A stretch of DNA of 64,000 bases from Drechmeria coniospora (taxonomy: Eukaryota; Ascomycota; Sordariomycetes; Hypocreales; Ophiocordycipitaceae): assembly GCF_001625195.1 (NCBI RefSeq), contig NC_054389.1, forward strand, positions 11,838,520-11,902,519, in the 5' to 3' direction. Of the stretch, positions 11,224 to 22,352 are shown in pieces. Made by a program: the position numbers and the translations under genes. The notes under the pieces are model-generated. The model saw only the letters and a program-made list of their open reading frames with translations, ran no database searches and was not told where the DNA came from. Position 1 is the first letter of the stretch, and every line of letters starts with the position of its first letter.

Positions 11224-11451
11224 GAAAGATGGAAGCTACTTGAGCTCAATGCAAGGTGATTCTGAGGTGATATTGGAAGGTCGGCAGCCTTGGACGAGAA
11301 TGCTTGTACCATGGACAGAGGGTTTGTGGGAGAAGCAGGTGCATGTGCATGTGCATATGGGTGACATGGGGATCTGAAGGGGTTATTAGCTTGGCGGGCT
11401 CATGGCTATTCATCGTTGGAGCGGTTGACTTGAACGATTCTGCGGAGAAGG

Positions 11452-11487
11452 GGAGAGGGGGGGGAGGGGGGGGGGGGGGAGGCGGGT
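11452..11487 (+). repeat. G-run tract with quadruplex potential
   Basis: A 36-nt stretch with runs of 4 to 14 consecutive G interrupted by single A, ending GGCGGG. It meets the simple rule of four or more G-tracts needed for a G-quadruplex on the plus strand. Confidence 0.8.
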
Positions 11488-13198
11488 GTGGGACGAGGTT
11501 CCAAGGGCTCTCGACGAGGCGGTGACGATGGTCAAGTATGTGTGTGGCGGGGCTGTGGTGCACGTAGCTGCAACACAGTGGCAATAGGCTCATTGCGGCT
11601 GACCGCTGGCATGGTGGCTGAAGGTAAAAGAAAGCATGCATACGCCGTCCAGGATGAGAAAAAAGACTTGCTGCTTCAGTCGATGCATGATTGGGTATCC
11701 TCGTTGATCGTTCCGAATCTCTGCAAGCATCGCATATGGGAAAGGCTCCAATGCCAGCATGCTTGACCTGTGGATGGAATCCCCGTGCACGCAGTCCAGA
11801 TAGTGCTCGCGAACTGGCGTGGCAGTGGTTTTGTTGCCTAATCGGTGTTAACTGATACTTGTCATTTTACCTAAATCAATGCCAGTTGTCGTGTAATTGC
11901 AGTGTAATTGCAGTGTAATTGCAGTATTCTAAGCCGCAAATGGCATCATCCATCCTCATATGATTGTTAAACCAAGCTCGGGCGGAGGAGCTGGAGGCGC
12001 ACAGTGCGAGAGTGTTTACTTCATTCGGGCTTCAACGTCTGCTCACCTCGGCCGCTTCTTCCTTGCCACGCATCCATCCACCTGGCTGCCATTCGCCATC
12101 GGCCGTTCATCAAACACTGAACAGTGGACCGCTCTCGCCAAGGCAGGGCCTGGTTTCACCACCAAGGACGACGTGCTGTGTGTTGACAGACGGTCGAGAA
12201 TGCCGCATGTCCGCTCGCCGGTCTCTCTGCTGCACACACCCCCTCAGAAGCATTTATGCAATGTCATGACAAATGCATGTACCGGAAACTACAGGGCAGG
12301 CCACTCACCTGGCACTGGCACGAGTGACGTGCTCGCTCAACACAAGGTGAATACGCAAGGTAATTTACCGTTTACAATTCCCCGTTTGAGCTGCTTTTCC
12401 ATCGCTAATCTCGCCATTCATCGACCTCCATAACTGGATTGTCCGGCCAGCCAGCTTTCCGAGTGGCCCACCTGCCGATTCATCGTGACTCTGTTGTGAG
12501 AGGACGAACGTCGATACAGTCAATGAATGATACATCACATCCCGTTTGAGCTGCTGCCAGATATTCACGTCAGTCCACTATGAACTGCAGCGTCATGGCT
12601 CAGACGACGGCGCTGCCCTTTGACACGTTTACCGGAAGCAAGAAAACCCCATAGACACTGGTCGATGCCTTGGGTAAAACCCGCAGCAAGGACTGGTGAT
12701 GCAGCTTTGGCTACCGGTCAAATTTGCACGCGGCGGGGGTCGCCTCGTATGAGAACGAGGATTCACGACACAAGCGCAAGCGTCCGTTGCCCCAGCCAGT
12801 GGTGTTCCTACGGATACTGTGCTGGTGATTTCTACTCTATCCTGCCATGTCCAATAATGCCATCCGAGTCAATTGTCACGATTCTGACGGCCGAAGACTG
12901 TGATGATGCCGCTATCATAAAAGTCCAGCTCTCGCGCCCGCACCTTCCTCGCCCATCTCCTTCCTGTCTGCGGTAACGAGCGTCGGGGCATCCGCGTTGG
13001 TCAGGCCAGTTGAGCGAATCATGTCGCTTCATTTTCGAGAGACCAATTCACTCCCACACAGCTGAAATGTTTTTATCGCTTTCAATTCGGCATCATTTCC
13101 TCACTGTGCAAATGCCTTGACCGCCTCTTCTTTTCAAGCCCTCCCCTTTTCTCTCCTTAAACCTTCATCTTCTCGCCGAATTATCTTTCATCTCGCAC

Positions 13199-13318
13199 CA
13201 TGCACAGCACTGTACGTTTGTACCATTCTTCGACTATCCCCGTCACTTGACGCCGTCTCCATCCAGTCCATGCAAGCACTGTCGTCAATATGATCCAAGA
13301 AGACTCCAAGCGGGCGCA
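13199..13318 (+). other. Possible short spliced transcript start
   Basis: A CT-rich leader is followed by a good start context (CACCATG) at 13200 and four codons, then a perfect 5' splice motif GTACGT. Candidate acceptors lie at CATCCAG (~13266) and GCAAG (~13276). With the second acceptor the frame stays open to another splice-like GTCAGT near 13320, after which I cannot follow it. It could be the 5' end of a small gene, a relic or chance. Confidence 0.2.
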
Positions 13319-14463
13319 GGTCAGTTGAGTACGGTCTAGAGTCTCACCATCTGATGTCATTGCGGCCCGAAAGGCTATTCAGCACAATGATGCGACGACG
13401 CCAGTTGAGCCATGCTGGTGCTCTCCCGAGGGCCATGGCGAAGCAGGCGTAGATGACGTGGTAACGGAAGTATCGGCAGAGCGTCGGGGAAAGAGGCAGA
13501 ATTGCATCCTGAACAACGGGAAGCCAATCGTTGGATATGATATGCCACTCGTGGGCGCCTCGGAGAAAGCTTCAAAGCAGCACTCGGAACTCAAGCCCGG
13601 TGCCCTTGCGGTCCCTGCAAGTATCCATCGTCATCGTCCGGGCCCAACTTTGCAACTCCTCCCATCACCCATACGATCCTCACCGTCACGACACGCCGAG
13701 AGTCCACAGGACGCATCGCATCGCCTGGATCGCTCCATCAATTATTCTCGTCGCCGACGCACCTGTCAGGTTGAAGACCAATGTCCTGGCAAGCTTTTTG
13801 GGCCGTTTGCATGTCGAATGAAAAGCAACTGCAAAAGCTCTCATTCATCTTGCCGACGCACCATTTTATGGACTACTTCGTCAACATGAACACGGACAGT
13901 GGAGAGTGGTCGATTGAAAGCGAATGGATGCTGCCGTCATGGGACTACGTTGCCATGATGAATACGGACGGTATGAGTGGTAGATTTGGGATGAATGGAG
14001 GATGAGTAGCGGACACAGCAGGGGTCTTCCATTCACGACAACCTGCTTGAATGGTACTAATATTTCCTGCATGTTCCCGGTGGCAGTTGGCATCAACCTC
14101 GATGTCATGATATCGAATGGCTTCCTGTGACGCCAGACGATTCCTCACCTCAAGATGCACGAGAGCATGTACTTACATGTACATGTTGCTCGTCCTGTTC
14201 AGCACTAGTTCGCAAGTACATACATGTACCTTCTAGGCCTACGATTAATTATTACTGTTCCCTATTCCTCCAATGGAGGGACCAACACCATCACCAACGT
14301 CACGGCTCAAGGGCCCCGCATTCCCCATACCCCTCATTCCTCTTCATACCCCTCCATGCCCTCCGTCCCCTCCCTCCATTCCCGTCCATCCTCTCCCGTC
14401 CCCTCCACCCCCTACCGTCCCCCTTTCTAGGCACAGAGACGACAAGGCAGATTGCGATTCCAC

Positions 14464-16221
14464 ATGGCCGAGCAGCTCGACTTTGACCTCTGCTTGGACG
14501 ATGAGTTTGACGCGCTGTGAGTCTTGATCCGATCCGCCAAACCGCCTGCGGCCGACCATGGACGGCCGGCCGTCGTCGAGTGGGAGGCTGATTGCCCTCC
14601 GAGGTACCTCGATGTGAAGCAATCGGGCCATGTCGGCTCGTTGTCGAGAAATGCAAAGTATCCGGGTAGGCAACTCGTCGGCGGGGACGTGTCGATTCGT
14701 GTCCGCGGCCGCTGACGGTGGCAGGAAAACTCCACGCCCGCCGCGTCGCCGCCGAACTGCAGGTCGACGATGGCTTCATCTACCTTCCCGGCCAGCCCGA
14801 GATCCAACTCGAGGACTCGGACCAGCCGCGCCTCTTCCGCCAGCGCCGCTACTTCATGTACATGACGGGCGCCAACTTTGCCGACTGCCACGTCACCTAC
14901 GACGTCAAGGCCGCCCACCTCGTCCTCTGGATCCCCTACGTTGAGCCCCGCCAGGTGCTCTGGTTCGGCTCCAAGCCGTCGGCGGCCGAGTGCCTGCGCC
15001 TCTTCGACGTCGACGAGGTCCGCTACGCGAGCCAGCTTCCCAAGTTCGTCGCCGCCCTCCCCTGCGACAAGACCTTGTACCTCCTGCACGCCGACCAGAA
15101 GCCGCCGGTGGAGGGTGACAGGAGCAGGTGCAAGGTCAACTCGAGCCTTCTCCGTCCCGCCATGGACCGGGCCCGCGTGGTCAAGACGGACTACGAAATC
15201 GCCATGATCCGCCGCGCCAACGACGTCTCCTCGGCCGCCCACCGCAAGGTGGCCCAGCTGCTCCTCAGCCTCGGCACCGAGCGCGACGTCGAAGCCGTCT
15301 TCCAGGCCCTCTGCACCTCCCGCGGCGCGCGCTCCCAGTCGTACCCCATCATCGCCGGCGCCGGGACGAACGCGTCGACGCTGCACTACGACCTCAACGA
15401 CCAGCCGCTCCAGGGGAAGCAGCTCCTGCTGCTCGATGCCGGCTGCGAGTGGGACTGCTACGCGAGCGACGTGACGCGCACCCTGCCCCTCTCGGGCGCC
15501 TGGACTCCGAGGGCGGCGGCCATCCACGCCGTCGTGCAGCGGATGCAGAACGAGTGCATCGCCGGCGTCCGTCCCGGCGCCGTATTCTACAAGCTGCACC
15601 TGCACGCCGCCGACGTCGCCCTCGACGGCCTGCTCAATCTCGGCATCCTCAAGGGCAACCGCGAGGAGATTGCGCGCGCCGGCACCGTCGCCGGCTTCTT
15701 TCCCCACGGCCTCGGTCACCACGTCGGTCTCGAGGTCCACGACGTCAGCGGCGGCATCCCCCTGGCCGCGACGGACCGCCGCCGCCTCGACGGCGGCAAG
15801 CGAGAGATGATGATGGCGGCCGACCTCGTCGCCCTGCGGCGAAGGAGCCGCCACCTGACGGCCGAGGATGCCGAGAGACAGGCGCTGCGGCCCAACATGG
15901 TGGTCACGGTCGAGCCGGGCATGCAAGTCGCCCCCACCCCCACCCCCGTTCGATGCCCGTGGCGCGGCGAGCGAACAACAAAAAACCCAAGGCTAACCGT
16001 GAGACAGCTACTTTTGTCGAGAGTTTCTCGAGGGATACTACCTCGGCAACTCGCCTCATGCCCGCTTCATCGACGGCGCCCTTCTCGAGGAGTACTATCC
16101 CGTCGGCGGCGTGCGCATCGAAGACTGCATCCGGGTGACGGCCGAAGGCAACGAGAACCTCACGTCGGCACCCAAGGGGGACGAGCTGCTGGATGTCATC
16201 AACCGCCGGACGAAACACTGA
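14464..16221 (+). CDS. pepP: Xaa-Pro aminopeptidase/dipeptidase, M24 (PEPP-like)
   Basis: Metallopeptidase of the aminopeptidase P/prolidase family, cleaving bonds next to proline; probably cytosolic, as no signal peptide is seen. The N-terminal creatinase-like domain contains RQRRYFMYMTGANF. The M24 metal ligands are visible: two Asp in DAGCEWDCYASDVTR, His in PHGLGHHVGLEVHD, Glu in VTVEPGI and Glu in GGVRIEDCI. Exons are about 14464-14516, 14725-15922 and 16008-16221. The last intron (15923-16007) starts GCAAGT rather than GT; only this GC-AG reading gives the conserved EPGIYFCREFLEGYY. The first junction is unsettled: the 14517 GTGAGT donor and 14724 CAG acceptor leave the frame one base off, so a micro-exon, another splice site or a sequence error is likely between 14500 and 14725. 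The start ATG gives MAEQLDFDLCLDDEFDAL, which fits the family leader. Confidence 0.85.
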
Positions 16222-18301
16222 TGGCCTGCGCCGCGGCCCGTTGCCGTTGGGTGGTTACGCCGGCTGACGGATATGAAAACCACATTTGCTCACCTACCCG
16301 CGCCCGTCGTGATGCCGTGCGTCGTGTGCCGCTGCCTGCGCGTACGTCGAGATGGATGCCCCCTCGATGGCGGATATTCACTGCCTCGGGCGGACGCGAT
16401 ATCGCTGCGGGCGTGATGATGAGTCGCCGCACGAGCGGTTGAGAGGAACGACAGCACGAGCGGTTGAGAGGAACGACAGCACGAAGCGTTTCCTATTTGC
16501 AGCACGTCTTCCCGTTTGCCTGATTGCTATTTCGACACGTAGATGTCAACGGTCGATATGACGAGCTCAAGGCGAGGAGGGTCCTCGACACGCATGTTGA
16601 CGGAGAGTTGACGTGCCTAGGCACACGAGCGTTGCTCTGATAAGGTGAGGGCATTTGGATTGGGCATGGTCGAGGCACCGTGCTGAAATGTACATTTTTG
16701 GCCACTTGATTTTATGATGAATTCCGTTATGAGCTCTTCCTGGCGCTCATCTTCGGTGTCTCTCGGCGAGATATGATGGTTCAATCTCCATCACCTGCCG
16801 CGTCATGGCAACATGGATGTCGATGAGCCGGCAATCTATGGAGCTATCGTGGAGCTATCGCTCTCGTGGACCTATCGCTCATGCCGACGACACACGTGGT
16901 GCCATTCAGTGGGGGTCGCTGGAGGGATTGGACGAACGCAAGGTCGATCGATCGATGATCGTGATGAGGCTGGGCAGGGCAACATGCGTACTGGAGGTGG
17001 AAAATGAATGGAGTATTCCCCCCCCCCAGTAAGGAGTAAAAAACAACTCAATCAATACTCCGGAATTTTAATATATTATTATCTTCTTTGCCTACGTGCA
17101 CCTACTTACTCCATACTGTACAAGTACATCTACATCTGCTGTGCTGCAAGTACAGCAGGTGCTTGTTGTCCCTGTACAAGTGCAAGCAAGTAATATTCAC
17201 TCACATACAGTGCTCCGTACAGTACTGTAAGTACTTCGCACTGCGATCACCGATGGCACAAATTTTCCCTCCTGCAACTGATTCTCTGTTCATATGCTTG
17301 ACTGCGACGCAACGCACATTAATCGGCCATATGTGGTTTCACGACGCAGACCTTGCAGACATATATTTACCAAACGATGTTGCTTCCGCCATCGAGTCTT
17401 TAGAAAACCGCCGTGCCAAGTCGATTCCCTGGTGGCAGATGCCATCATGAACCACGGGCGGATGAAGTGGCCAGATGATGGTCACGCCGAGCCCACCAGC
17501 GTTCGCAAAACTTCCGCACTGCAAAGGTCCCTGGCCAAAGACTGGACAGGACGCGAGTGAAGTGGTCGATTCCCTATCAGTTGCCATCGTCACAGGCACG
17601 GACGGTGGATGAAAAAAGCGGGTTGTCCTCGTCATCGTGGGTATCGCTGCTTTCGTATCTCGCAGCACAAACAACATGGCCATCCGTGCTCGTCAAAGGC
17701 GTGAACTCTCGAATATGCCTCAGCATCAACACCGAATCCACCCATCAATCTGAAACTAGCGGACGACATGTTCCCCCGCGCGGGGGTATGCTCAGCCGGT
17801 CTGAATAATGCCGTCCACGTCCTTCGCCGTGGTGAGGTCCCCGTTTGCATCCAGTCGTCATCCTCGCCCTGCGCACATGTTGCCCCAAACGACGGACGAG
17901 ATTCTGCACGTGGTTCGGACGACAGACCGTGAGACCTCTTTTGCCGTTGGCGGGGGATTGCTGATGGATTGTTCCGAGGCACATGTCCCAACGTCAACCT
18001 CTTGTTATCGTCGTCCAGCCTATGCAGGCGGGGGCTGGGTCTGCGCAGCTCGGTTCAACTCCATACTCAGCCCGCGTCCATGCGCGGCCGGCGACCCCAG
18101 AGCGATAACGTGATGGACGAGAATAGTGGTGACTTCCCGGCCAGGGCATGGCACCACAGCAAGCACGGACAAGTCTTGTTGGGTGACGAGAGGATGCTGC
18201 GATAACGACGGCTATAAGATCTGCCCGCTCCATCCCATGCCCTCATGGAGGGACGAAAGCAGGCAAGTCGTCAGAGCAGGGCAGATATTCTCCATCCAGA
18301 C
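16222..18301. other. Intergenic stretch
   Basis: About 2.1 kb with no recognised gene. It holds a short direct repeat (ACAGCACGAGCGGTTGAGAG region, 16435-16480) and a GTAC-rich AT patch with poly-C at 17025-17235. The last 300 bases are the likely promoter of the secreted-protein gene. Confidence 0.5.
18213..18219 (+). promoter_or_regulatory. Candidate TATA box of secreted-protein gene
   Basis: TATAAGA lies 89 nt upstream of the chosen start at 18302, a usual distance for a fungal TATA element plus a short leader. No other TATA-like site is nearer. Confidence 0.4.
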
Positions 18302-19481
18302 ATGTTCCTTCGCATACTCTTCGTCGCCCTTGCACGGGTAGCCCTGTCGGCGCCCCAAGGCGGCACCTCGGTCGAGGTGACCATCAACATGAACTCTCAC
18401 TTTGGCACATCCGAGGATACCATCTCCGTCCTGGAGGCGGCCACCAAAAAGGTCATTGCCTCCTCCTGCTCTCGCTCTCTCTCGGGTGGTTCGTTTGAGG
18501 GACACCCCATCTCGGCCAACTTTGACCAGCACGGTCAGGGCAACATCACCATCGGGGCCAAGACGTACACGATCCACGAGGACCCCAAGATCTCGGGCGG
18601 CATGACCTGCGACCGCATGTACACCAGCCAAGAGCTGTACATCACCTGCGATGTCTCGGTCCCGAGTGATGTCGCTGCTGGTCACAAGCTCAACCGTCGC
18701 GACACCAACTGTCTCAAGCTTGCAAAGCGAAACGGCAACGGCGTGCCGGGCTTGGCCGACATCGCCGCCGGGCACATGAACGGCGTCCGAAATGTACAAC
18801 TTGGCAAGAGAGCCGGCCCCCGGGAGACGGAGATGCAAGCACACAACGCAAGCCGCGATGCCACGTCGGCCGCGGCACGAGCCGGCGCCAAGACTCTCGA
18901 TGCCCGCATCATCCCCGGCTGCAGTGCCTGGGAGCTGACGACGGACAAGATTGGCAACGGAGATCCGCATCAAAACTACAACGCCAAGCAACTCAGCGTA
19001 CGTCGTCGAGCTGGCCCCGGTGGCGTGCGATGCTAACGAGGGCTCACAGCGGAAGATAAGCTGCTTCGGCGCAAAGTCGTGCAGCGTGTCGGAAAACCAG
19101 AGCAAGTCGTACACGCTCACCTGGTCCGCCTCGAGCGACGTGGTGAAATGGATCAGCGCCGGCTTCTCCGTTTCCGAGACGTGGACGACCGGAAGCGCCC
19201 ACACCTGCGGCGGCGGCAGGGGAGACACGGTCTGCATCTGGTATCAGACGGCCTTTACTGCCTACACGGTCCAGAACAGAAACGTCAACTTTCAGTGCCA
19301 AAAGTCGATGCCTTTGGGCGGTCCCAAGATCATCTGGTCTCCCAACACGAACAACGTTGGCGGCCTGGGCTACTACTGCGTCAGCGGCGCGCGCTTCTGC
19401 CACGACCAGGGCTCCAATTACTGGACCTACGACGGACCTGCCGGCGGGCCCCGAGAGCGAGAGGTGTGCTCGACTTGTTGA
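18302..19481 (+). CDS. Secreted protein of unknown family with Kex2-like sites, effector-like
   Basis: Two exons, 18302-18997 and 19050-19481, joined through a 52-nt intron (GTACGT ... TCACAG); 375 aa. The N-terminus MFLRILFVALARVALSA is a good signal peptide, so I start there rather than at the in-frame ATG at 18245. A first domain (~20-125) is rich in Thr/Ser and Gly. A linker holds three dibasic sites typical of Kex2 processing: RR132-133, KR142-143 and KR169-170. The C-terminal half (~230-375) is Cys- and Trp-rich (CFGAKSC, CIWYQTAF, GGLGYYCVSGARFC, final CSTC), suggesting a disulphide-stabilised extracellular domain. I do not recognise the family. A secreted pro-protein cleaved into an N-terminal peptide and a Cys-rich product is inference. 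The downstream neighbour is convergent. Confidence 0.75.
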
Positions 19482-20065
19482 TTTCGTACCATCTACACAT
19501 GCTTGTCTACCATGAATGCTGCTTATGATTTGGGGAGAGTCGACGAATAACGTCGGTGGTCGTGACGAAGAAACGAATGGGAATGGTGTCAAGTTGGCAA
19601 GCAACAATCAGATCGTCCGTCCATCGTACAGAACATAAGAAGAATAATGAATTGCTTGTAACAGTGTGCGCCCGAGCCGAAGACGATTGTCCCTCGCTTG
19701 TTCTCCCAGACGGCAGCTGGGGGGTGGCACTTGGACTGCCGTAGGAAGCTGAAATGGACGGTACGGGCGACGACGGCAGTGAGATTTCCCATTCTGTTGT
19801 CAAGAAGAGAAATATGCTATGCAACTGGCTTCCACATCAGTTTTGAGGCAACTGCATAAGCACAAGCCGTCGCTCATTTCAGGCCGGAGCTCACTTCAGG
19901 CCGGAGCTCGCTTCAGGCCGGAGCTCACTTCAGGATGGAGCTCAATTCAGGCCGGAGCTCGCTTCAGGCCGGAGCTCACTTCAGGCTGGAGCTCGCTTCA
20001 GGCCGAAGCTCACTTCAGGCCGGAGCTCACTTCAGACCGGAGCTCACTTCAGGCCGGAGCTCGCT
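19482..20065. other. Intergenic stretch with minisatellite
   Basis: Between the convergent secreted-protein and CorA-like genes. The first ~390 bases show nothing recognisable. The rest is the 17-bp repeat array. Confidence 0.6.
19878..20064. repeat. 17-bp minisatellite, 11 units
   Basis: Eleven head-to-tail units of TTCAGGCCGGAGCTCAC, with C/G or A variants at the penultimate base and occasional changes (GGATGG, GGCTGG, GGCCGA, GACCGG). Each unit carries GAGCTC. The array ends one base before the stop codon of the minus-strand CorA-like gene. Confidence 0.95.
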
Positions 20066-21597
20066 TCACTTCCTCGTTTCTGCAGGCCTCAACCTCGCCT
20101 TCAGCATGGCAGAGAGTCGGCGAGATTCACTCTGGGCCCGCTCGCTGTTCATGTACCACTGCCACGCAAACGTCATGAGGAGCACGCAGACCGTCACCGG
20201 GATCGCTATCCACCAGGTCAGCCAGAACAGCGGCGTCGGCCTGACCGTCCACGAGTTGCTGTCCTTTTGCCACTCCGAGACAAGCAGCTGCGAGCCGGCA
20301 ACGGTGGCGATGCCCGTCGTAGGCAGGAAGACGATGGTGATGGCGGCAATGACCTTCATGACACTCGAGTCGCGCGTCACAACCATCGAGTCCTTTTGGG
20401 TAACGACGTTGAACGCGAGGGCGATGACGTTGTCGATTCGCTTCTGCAGGCTGCCGAGCCGCAGTTGGGTCGAGAGGTACAGGGACCGCCGATAGCGGAG
20501 GCACCCCTTGAGCTGCTTGAGCACACGGGTCCGACCGTCGAGGGAGGTCTTGTCTCGGTCCCAATCGCCGTCGCAATTGTCCAGGACCTCGTCGACGACG
20601 AGAAGGCAGGCTTCGAGGCCTTCGCTGAGGTATATGATGTGCTTGGCGCAGTTGTGAAGGGCAGCAAACGACAGTCTCGTGTTCAGCTGCGCATACTCTT
20701 TCGTGTGGGCAATCTCGAGGATGGCCTGCGAGGTCAGCGTCATCATGGCCCGCGTCGGAGTGGCGGCGAGGCAACGTACATGCTCGAGCGAGCCAAAGAC
20801 GGAATTCATGTTCCACACCGTCTCGTCCACCTCGAACCACAGACCGTCCAGGATGAGATCGAACAGCACGTAGGGGTTGACGGCAACGTCGTGCCACGTC
20901 CCCTTAAGCGCAAACGCCTCGATCCTCGTGCGCACGTGATGCCTCGCACCAAAGCACGCGAGCACGACGCTGCCGTCGTCGTGGACGCGCATGAAGAAGC
21001 TCGAGACGAGCCAGCTGTAGTCTGCCTGCGGAAGGGTAGGACCTCGGCCCCATCGGCTGGGCATCTGCATGTCGACCTCGGGCGTCTTGCCGTCCTCTCG
21101 CTTGACGCTGATGTTCTTGCAGAGGAAGTGGAACCAAGAGCAGGTGCCGTGGTCGTCGGTTCGGTGGCCGAAACTGTGACACACGGCCCGTGTGCGCTCC
21201 ATGGAGAAGTCGGTAGGGACGTGGAGGATTCGAAAGAGGTCGAGGACGTCGGGAAGGCTTTGCCTCTCGGGGCCATGAAGCGGTGCGAAGCTCCATCGAG
21301 CTCGACGTCAGCGACGACAACGGAGAGCACGCATCATGGTCGAGGGAGCTCACATGATTCGCAGGCGTGCCTTTGAATGTAGAGATTGAGCATTTGATTC
21401 TCGACGCCATTGGCCCTGGGGATTTTCTTCGCCGCGTCAGCGTCCGTCCACCTGCCCACACCGACGTACGGATGCCAGGAGCTGAACGCACCCTCCGTCA
21501 CATCCCACACGAGCAGCGACCACTGTCGTGCCGAAGGTGACCGGGAGGTGTTGGCCGACTTTTCAAAGGCCTCGTAATCGTCTCGTAGCCATGACAT
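20066..21597 (-). CDS. CorA-like two-transmembrane protein of fungal type
   Basis: Two exons, 21597-21354 and 21300-20066, with a 53-nt intron (GTGAGC ... GTCGAG, branch-like GCTGAC very close to the acceptor); 492 aa. A long cytosolic-type N-terminal region is followed by helical segments and two C-terminal membrane helices at about 392-415 (contains ITIVFLPTTGIATVAG) and 430-455 (contains LFWLTWWIAIPVTVCVLL). This layout matches the large fungal group annotated as CorA/ZntB-like. I do not see the Gly-Met-Asn motif that marks bona fide Mg2+ channels after TM1; the equivalent stretch reads AGSQLL. Ion transport is therefore uncertain. Start MSWLRDDYEAFEKS was chosen as a family-like opening; an in-frame ATG exists at 21735. 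Confidence 0.75.
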
Positions 21598-22352
21598 TTC
21601 GCAGCATGCAGCAGGCACAGATTGCTGCTGTAGAGGAGACGGTGGCAACGGTGGCGAGATGGCATGATGCGTGGAAGAGACACCGGATGTGCCGAACATG
21701 CATGTCATCTCTGCCGACACCTCTCGCCTGCACAAGCCATGACTCTGCAGGGGTCATGGTCAGCAGCTGCCGCCGATCGTTCGAGACTCTGCTTGCGTTG
21801 GACGGCCCGGAGTAGGGCGCTCATGGTGCGTTGCCATTCCGTCGAAGGTGAAAGGCTGGCATCGCGTGGACTGTCGTGTTGCGGTGGATGTTGGAGGACA
21901 ACCAAGGTGAAAATGAACGATTCCTCGCAAGGAATATTTTACAATAGATATGCGAGTCGAGTGGAGGAAGCCCATGGAATCGGGGAGATTTGGACGATGT
22001 TGTCGGTGAGGAGGTTCGTGAACTTTGGCTCCACCTATGTTTCAGTGAGTTCAGTGGGTTCAGTGGTTTCAGTGGGTTCAGTTGATTGATGCCCCCCCTC
22101 CCCTCCCCCTCTCCCCCCATACCCTCCCCCCATAGGCCCTCCAACCCCCTCTCTACAGTGCTTACAGTACTTACTTACAGCACTGTCTGCAGCACCTTGA
22201 GTGCTTATCGATTAAGCAACCCCAGCTCGCCGAGGGGTCGATTTGGCCACTCTGCTCCGTCCAGGGAGCAAAGGCGGCATCTGGCAATCCATCTCGCCAT
22301 TCTCACCAGCTCGTCCGACCAGCTCGGACATGATGGATACGGCCAGGAAGCT
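21598..22352. other. Shared divergent promoter region
   Basis: Lies between the CorA-like gene (minus) and CSN5 (plus). A short repeat of TTCAGTGGG type occupies 22038-22085, followed by a C-rich run (22089-22150) and several ACTTACAG/ACAGTACTTAC motifs. No separate gene is seen. Confidence 0.5.

Larger units (their letters stand above)
11224..14463. other. Intergenic stretch, no convincing gene
   Basis: About 3.2 kb. It contains a G-rich run (11452-11487), an AATTGCAGTGT short repeat near 11895-11925 and a possible short spliced transcript start near 13200. ORFs of 100-157 codons here have no recognisable domain and look like chance frames. The last ~200 bases are C/T-rich with many CCCTCC runs and probably form the promoter/5' UTR of the peptidase gene at 14464. 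Confidence 0.5.

Noticed and set aside
12000..12433. Secreted-protein candidate frame of 157 codons
   Set aside because: No convincing signal peptide at its ATG, no Cys pattern, no promoter-like leader; treated as chance.
14427..15926. 499-codon minus-strand open frame
   Set aside because: Antisense shadow of the Xaa-Pro peptidase, whose sense frame has all M24 ligands.
18040..18080. tRNA B-box-like GGTTCAACTCC
   Set aside because: No matching A box, anticodon arm or acceptor stem could be folded around it.
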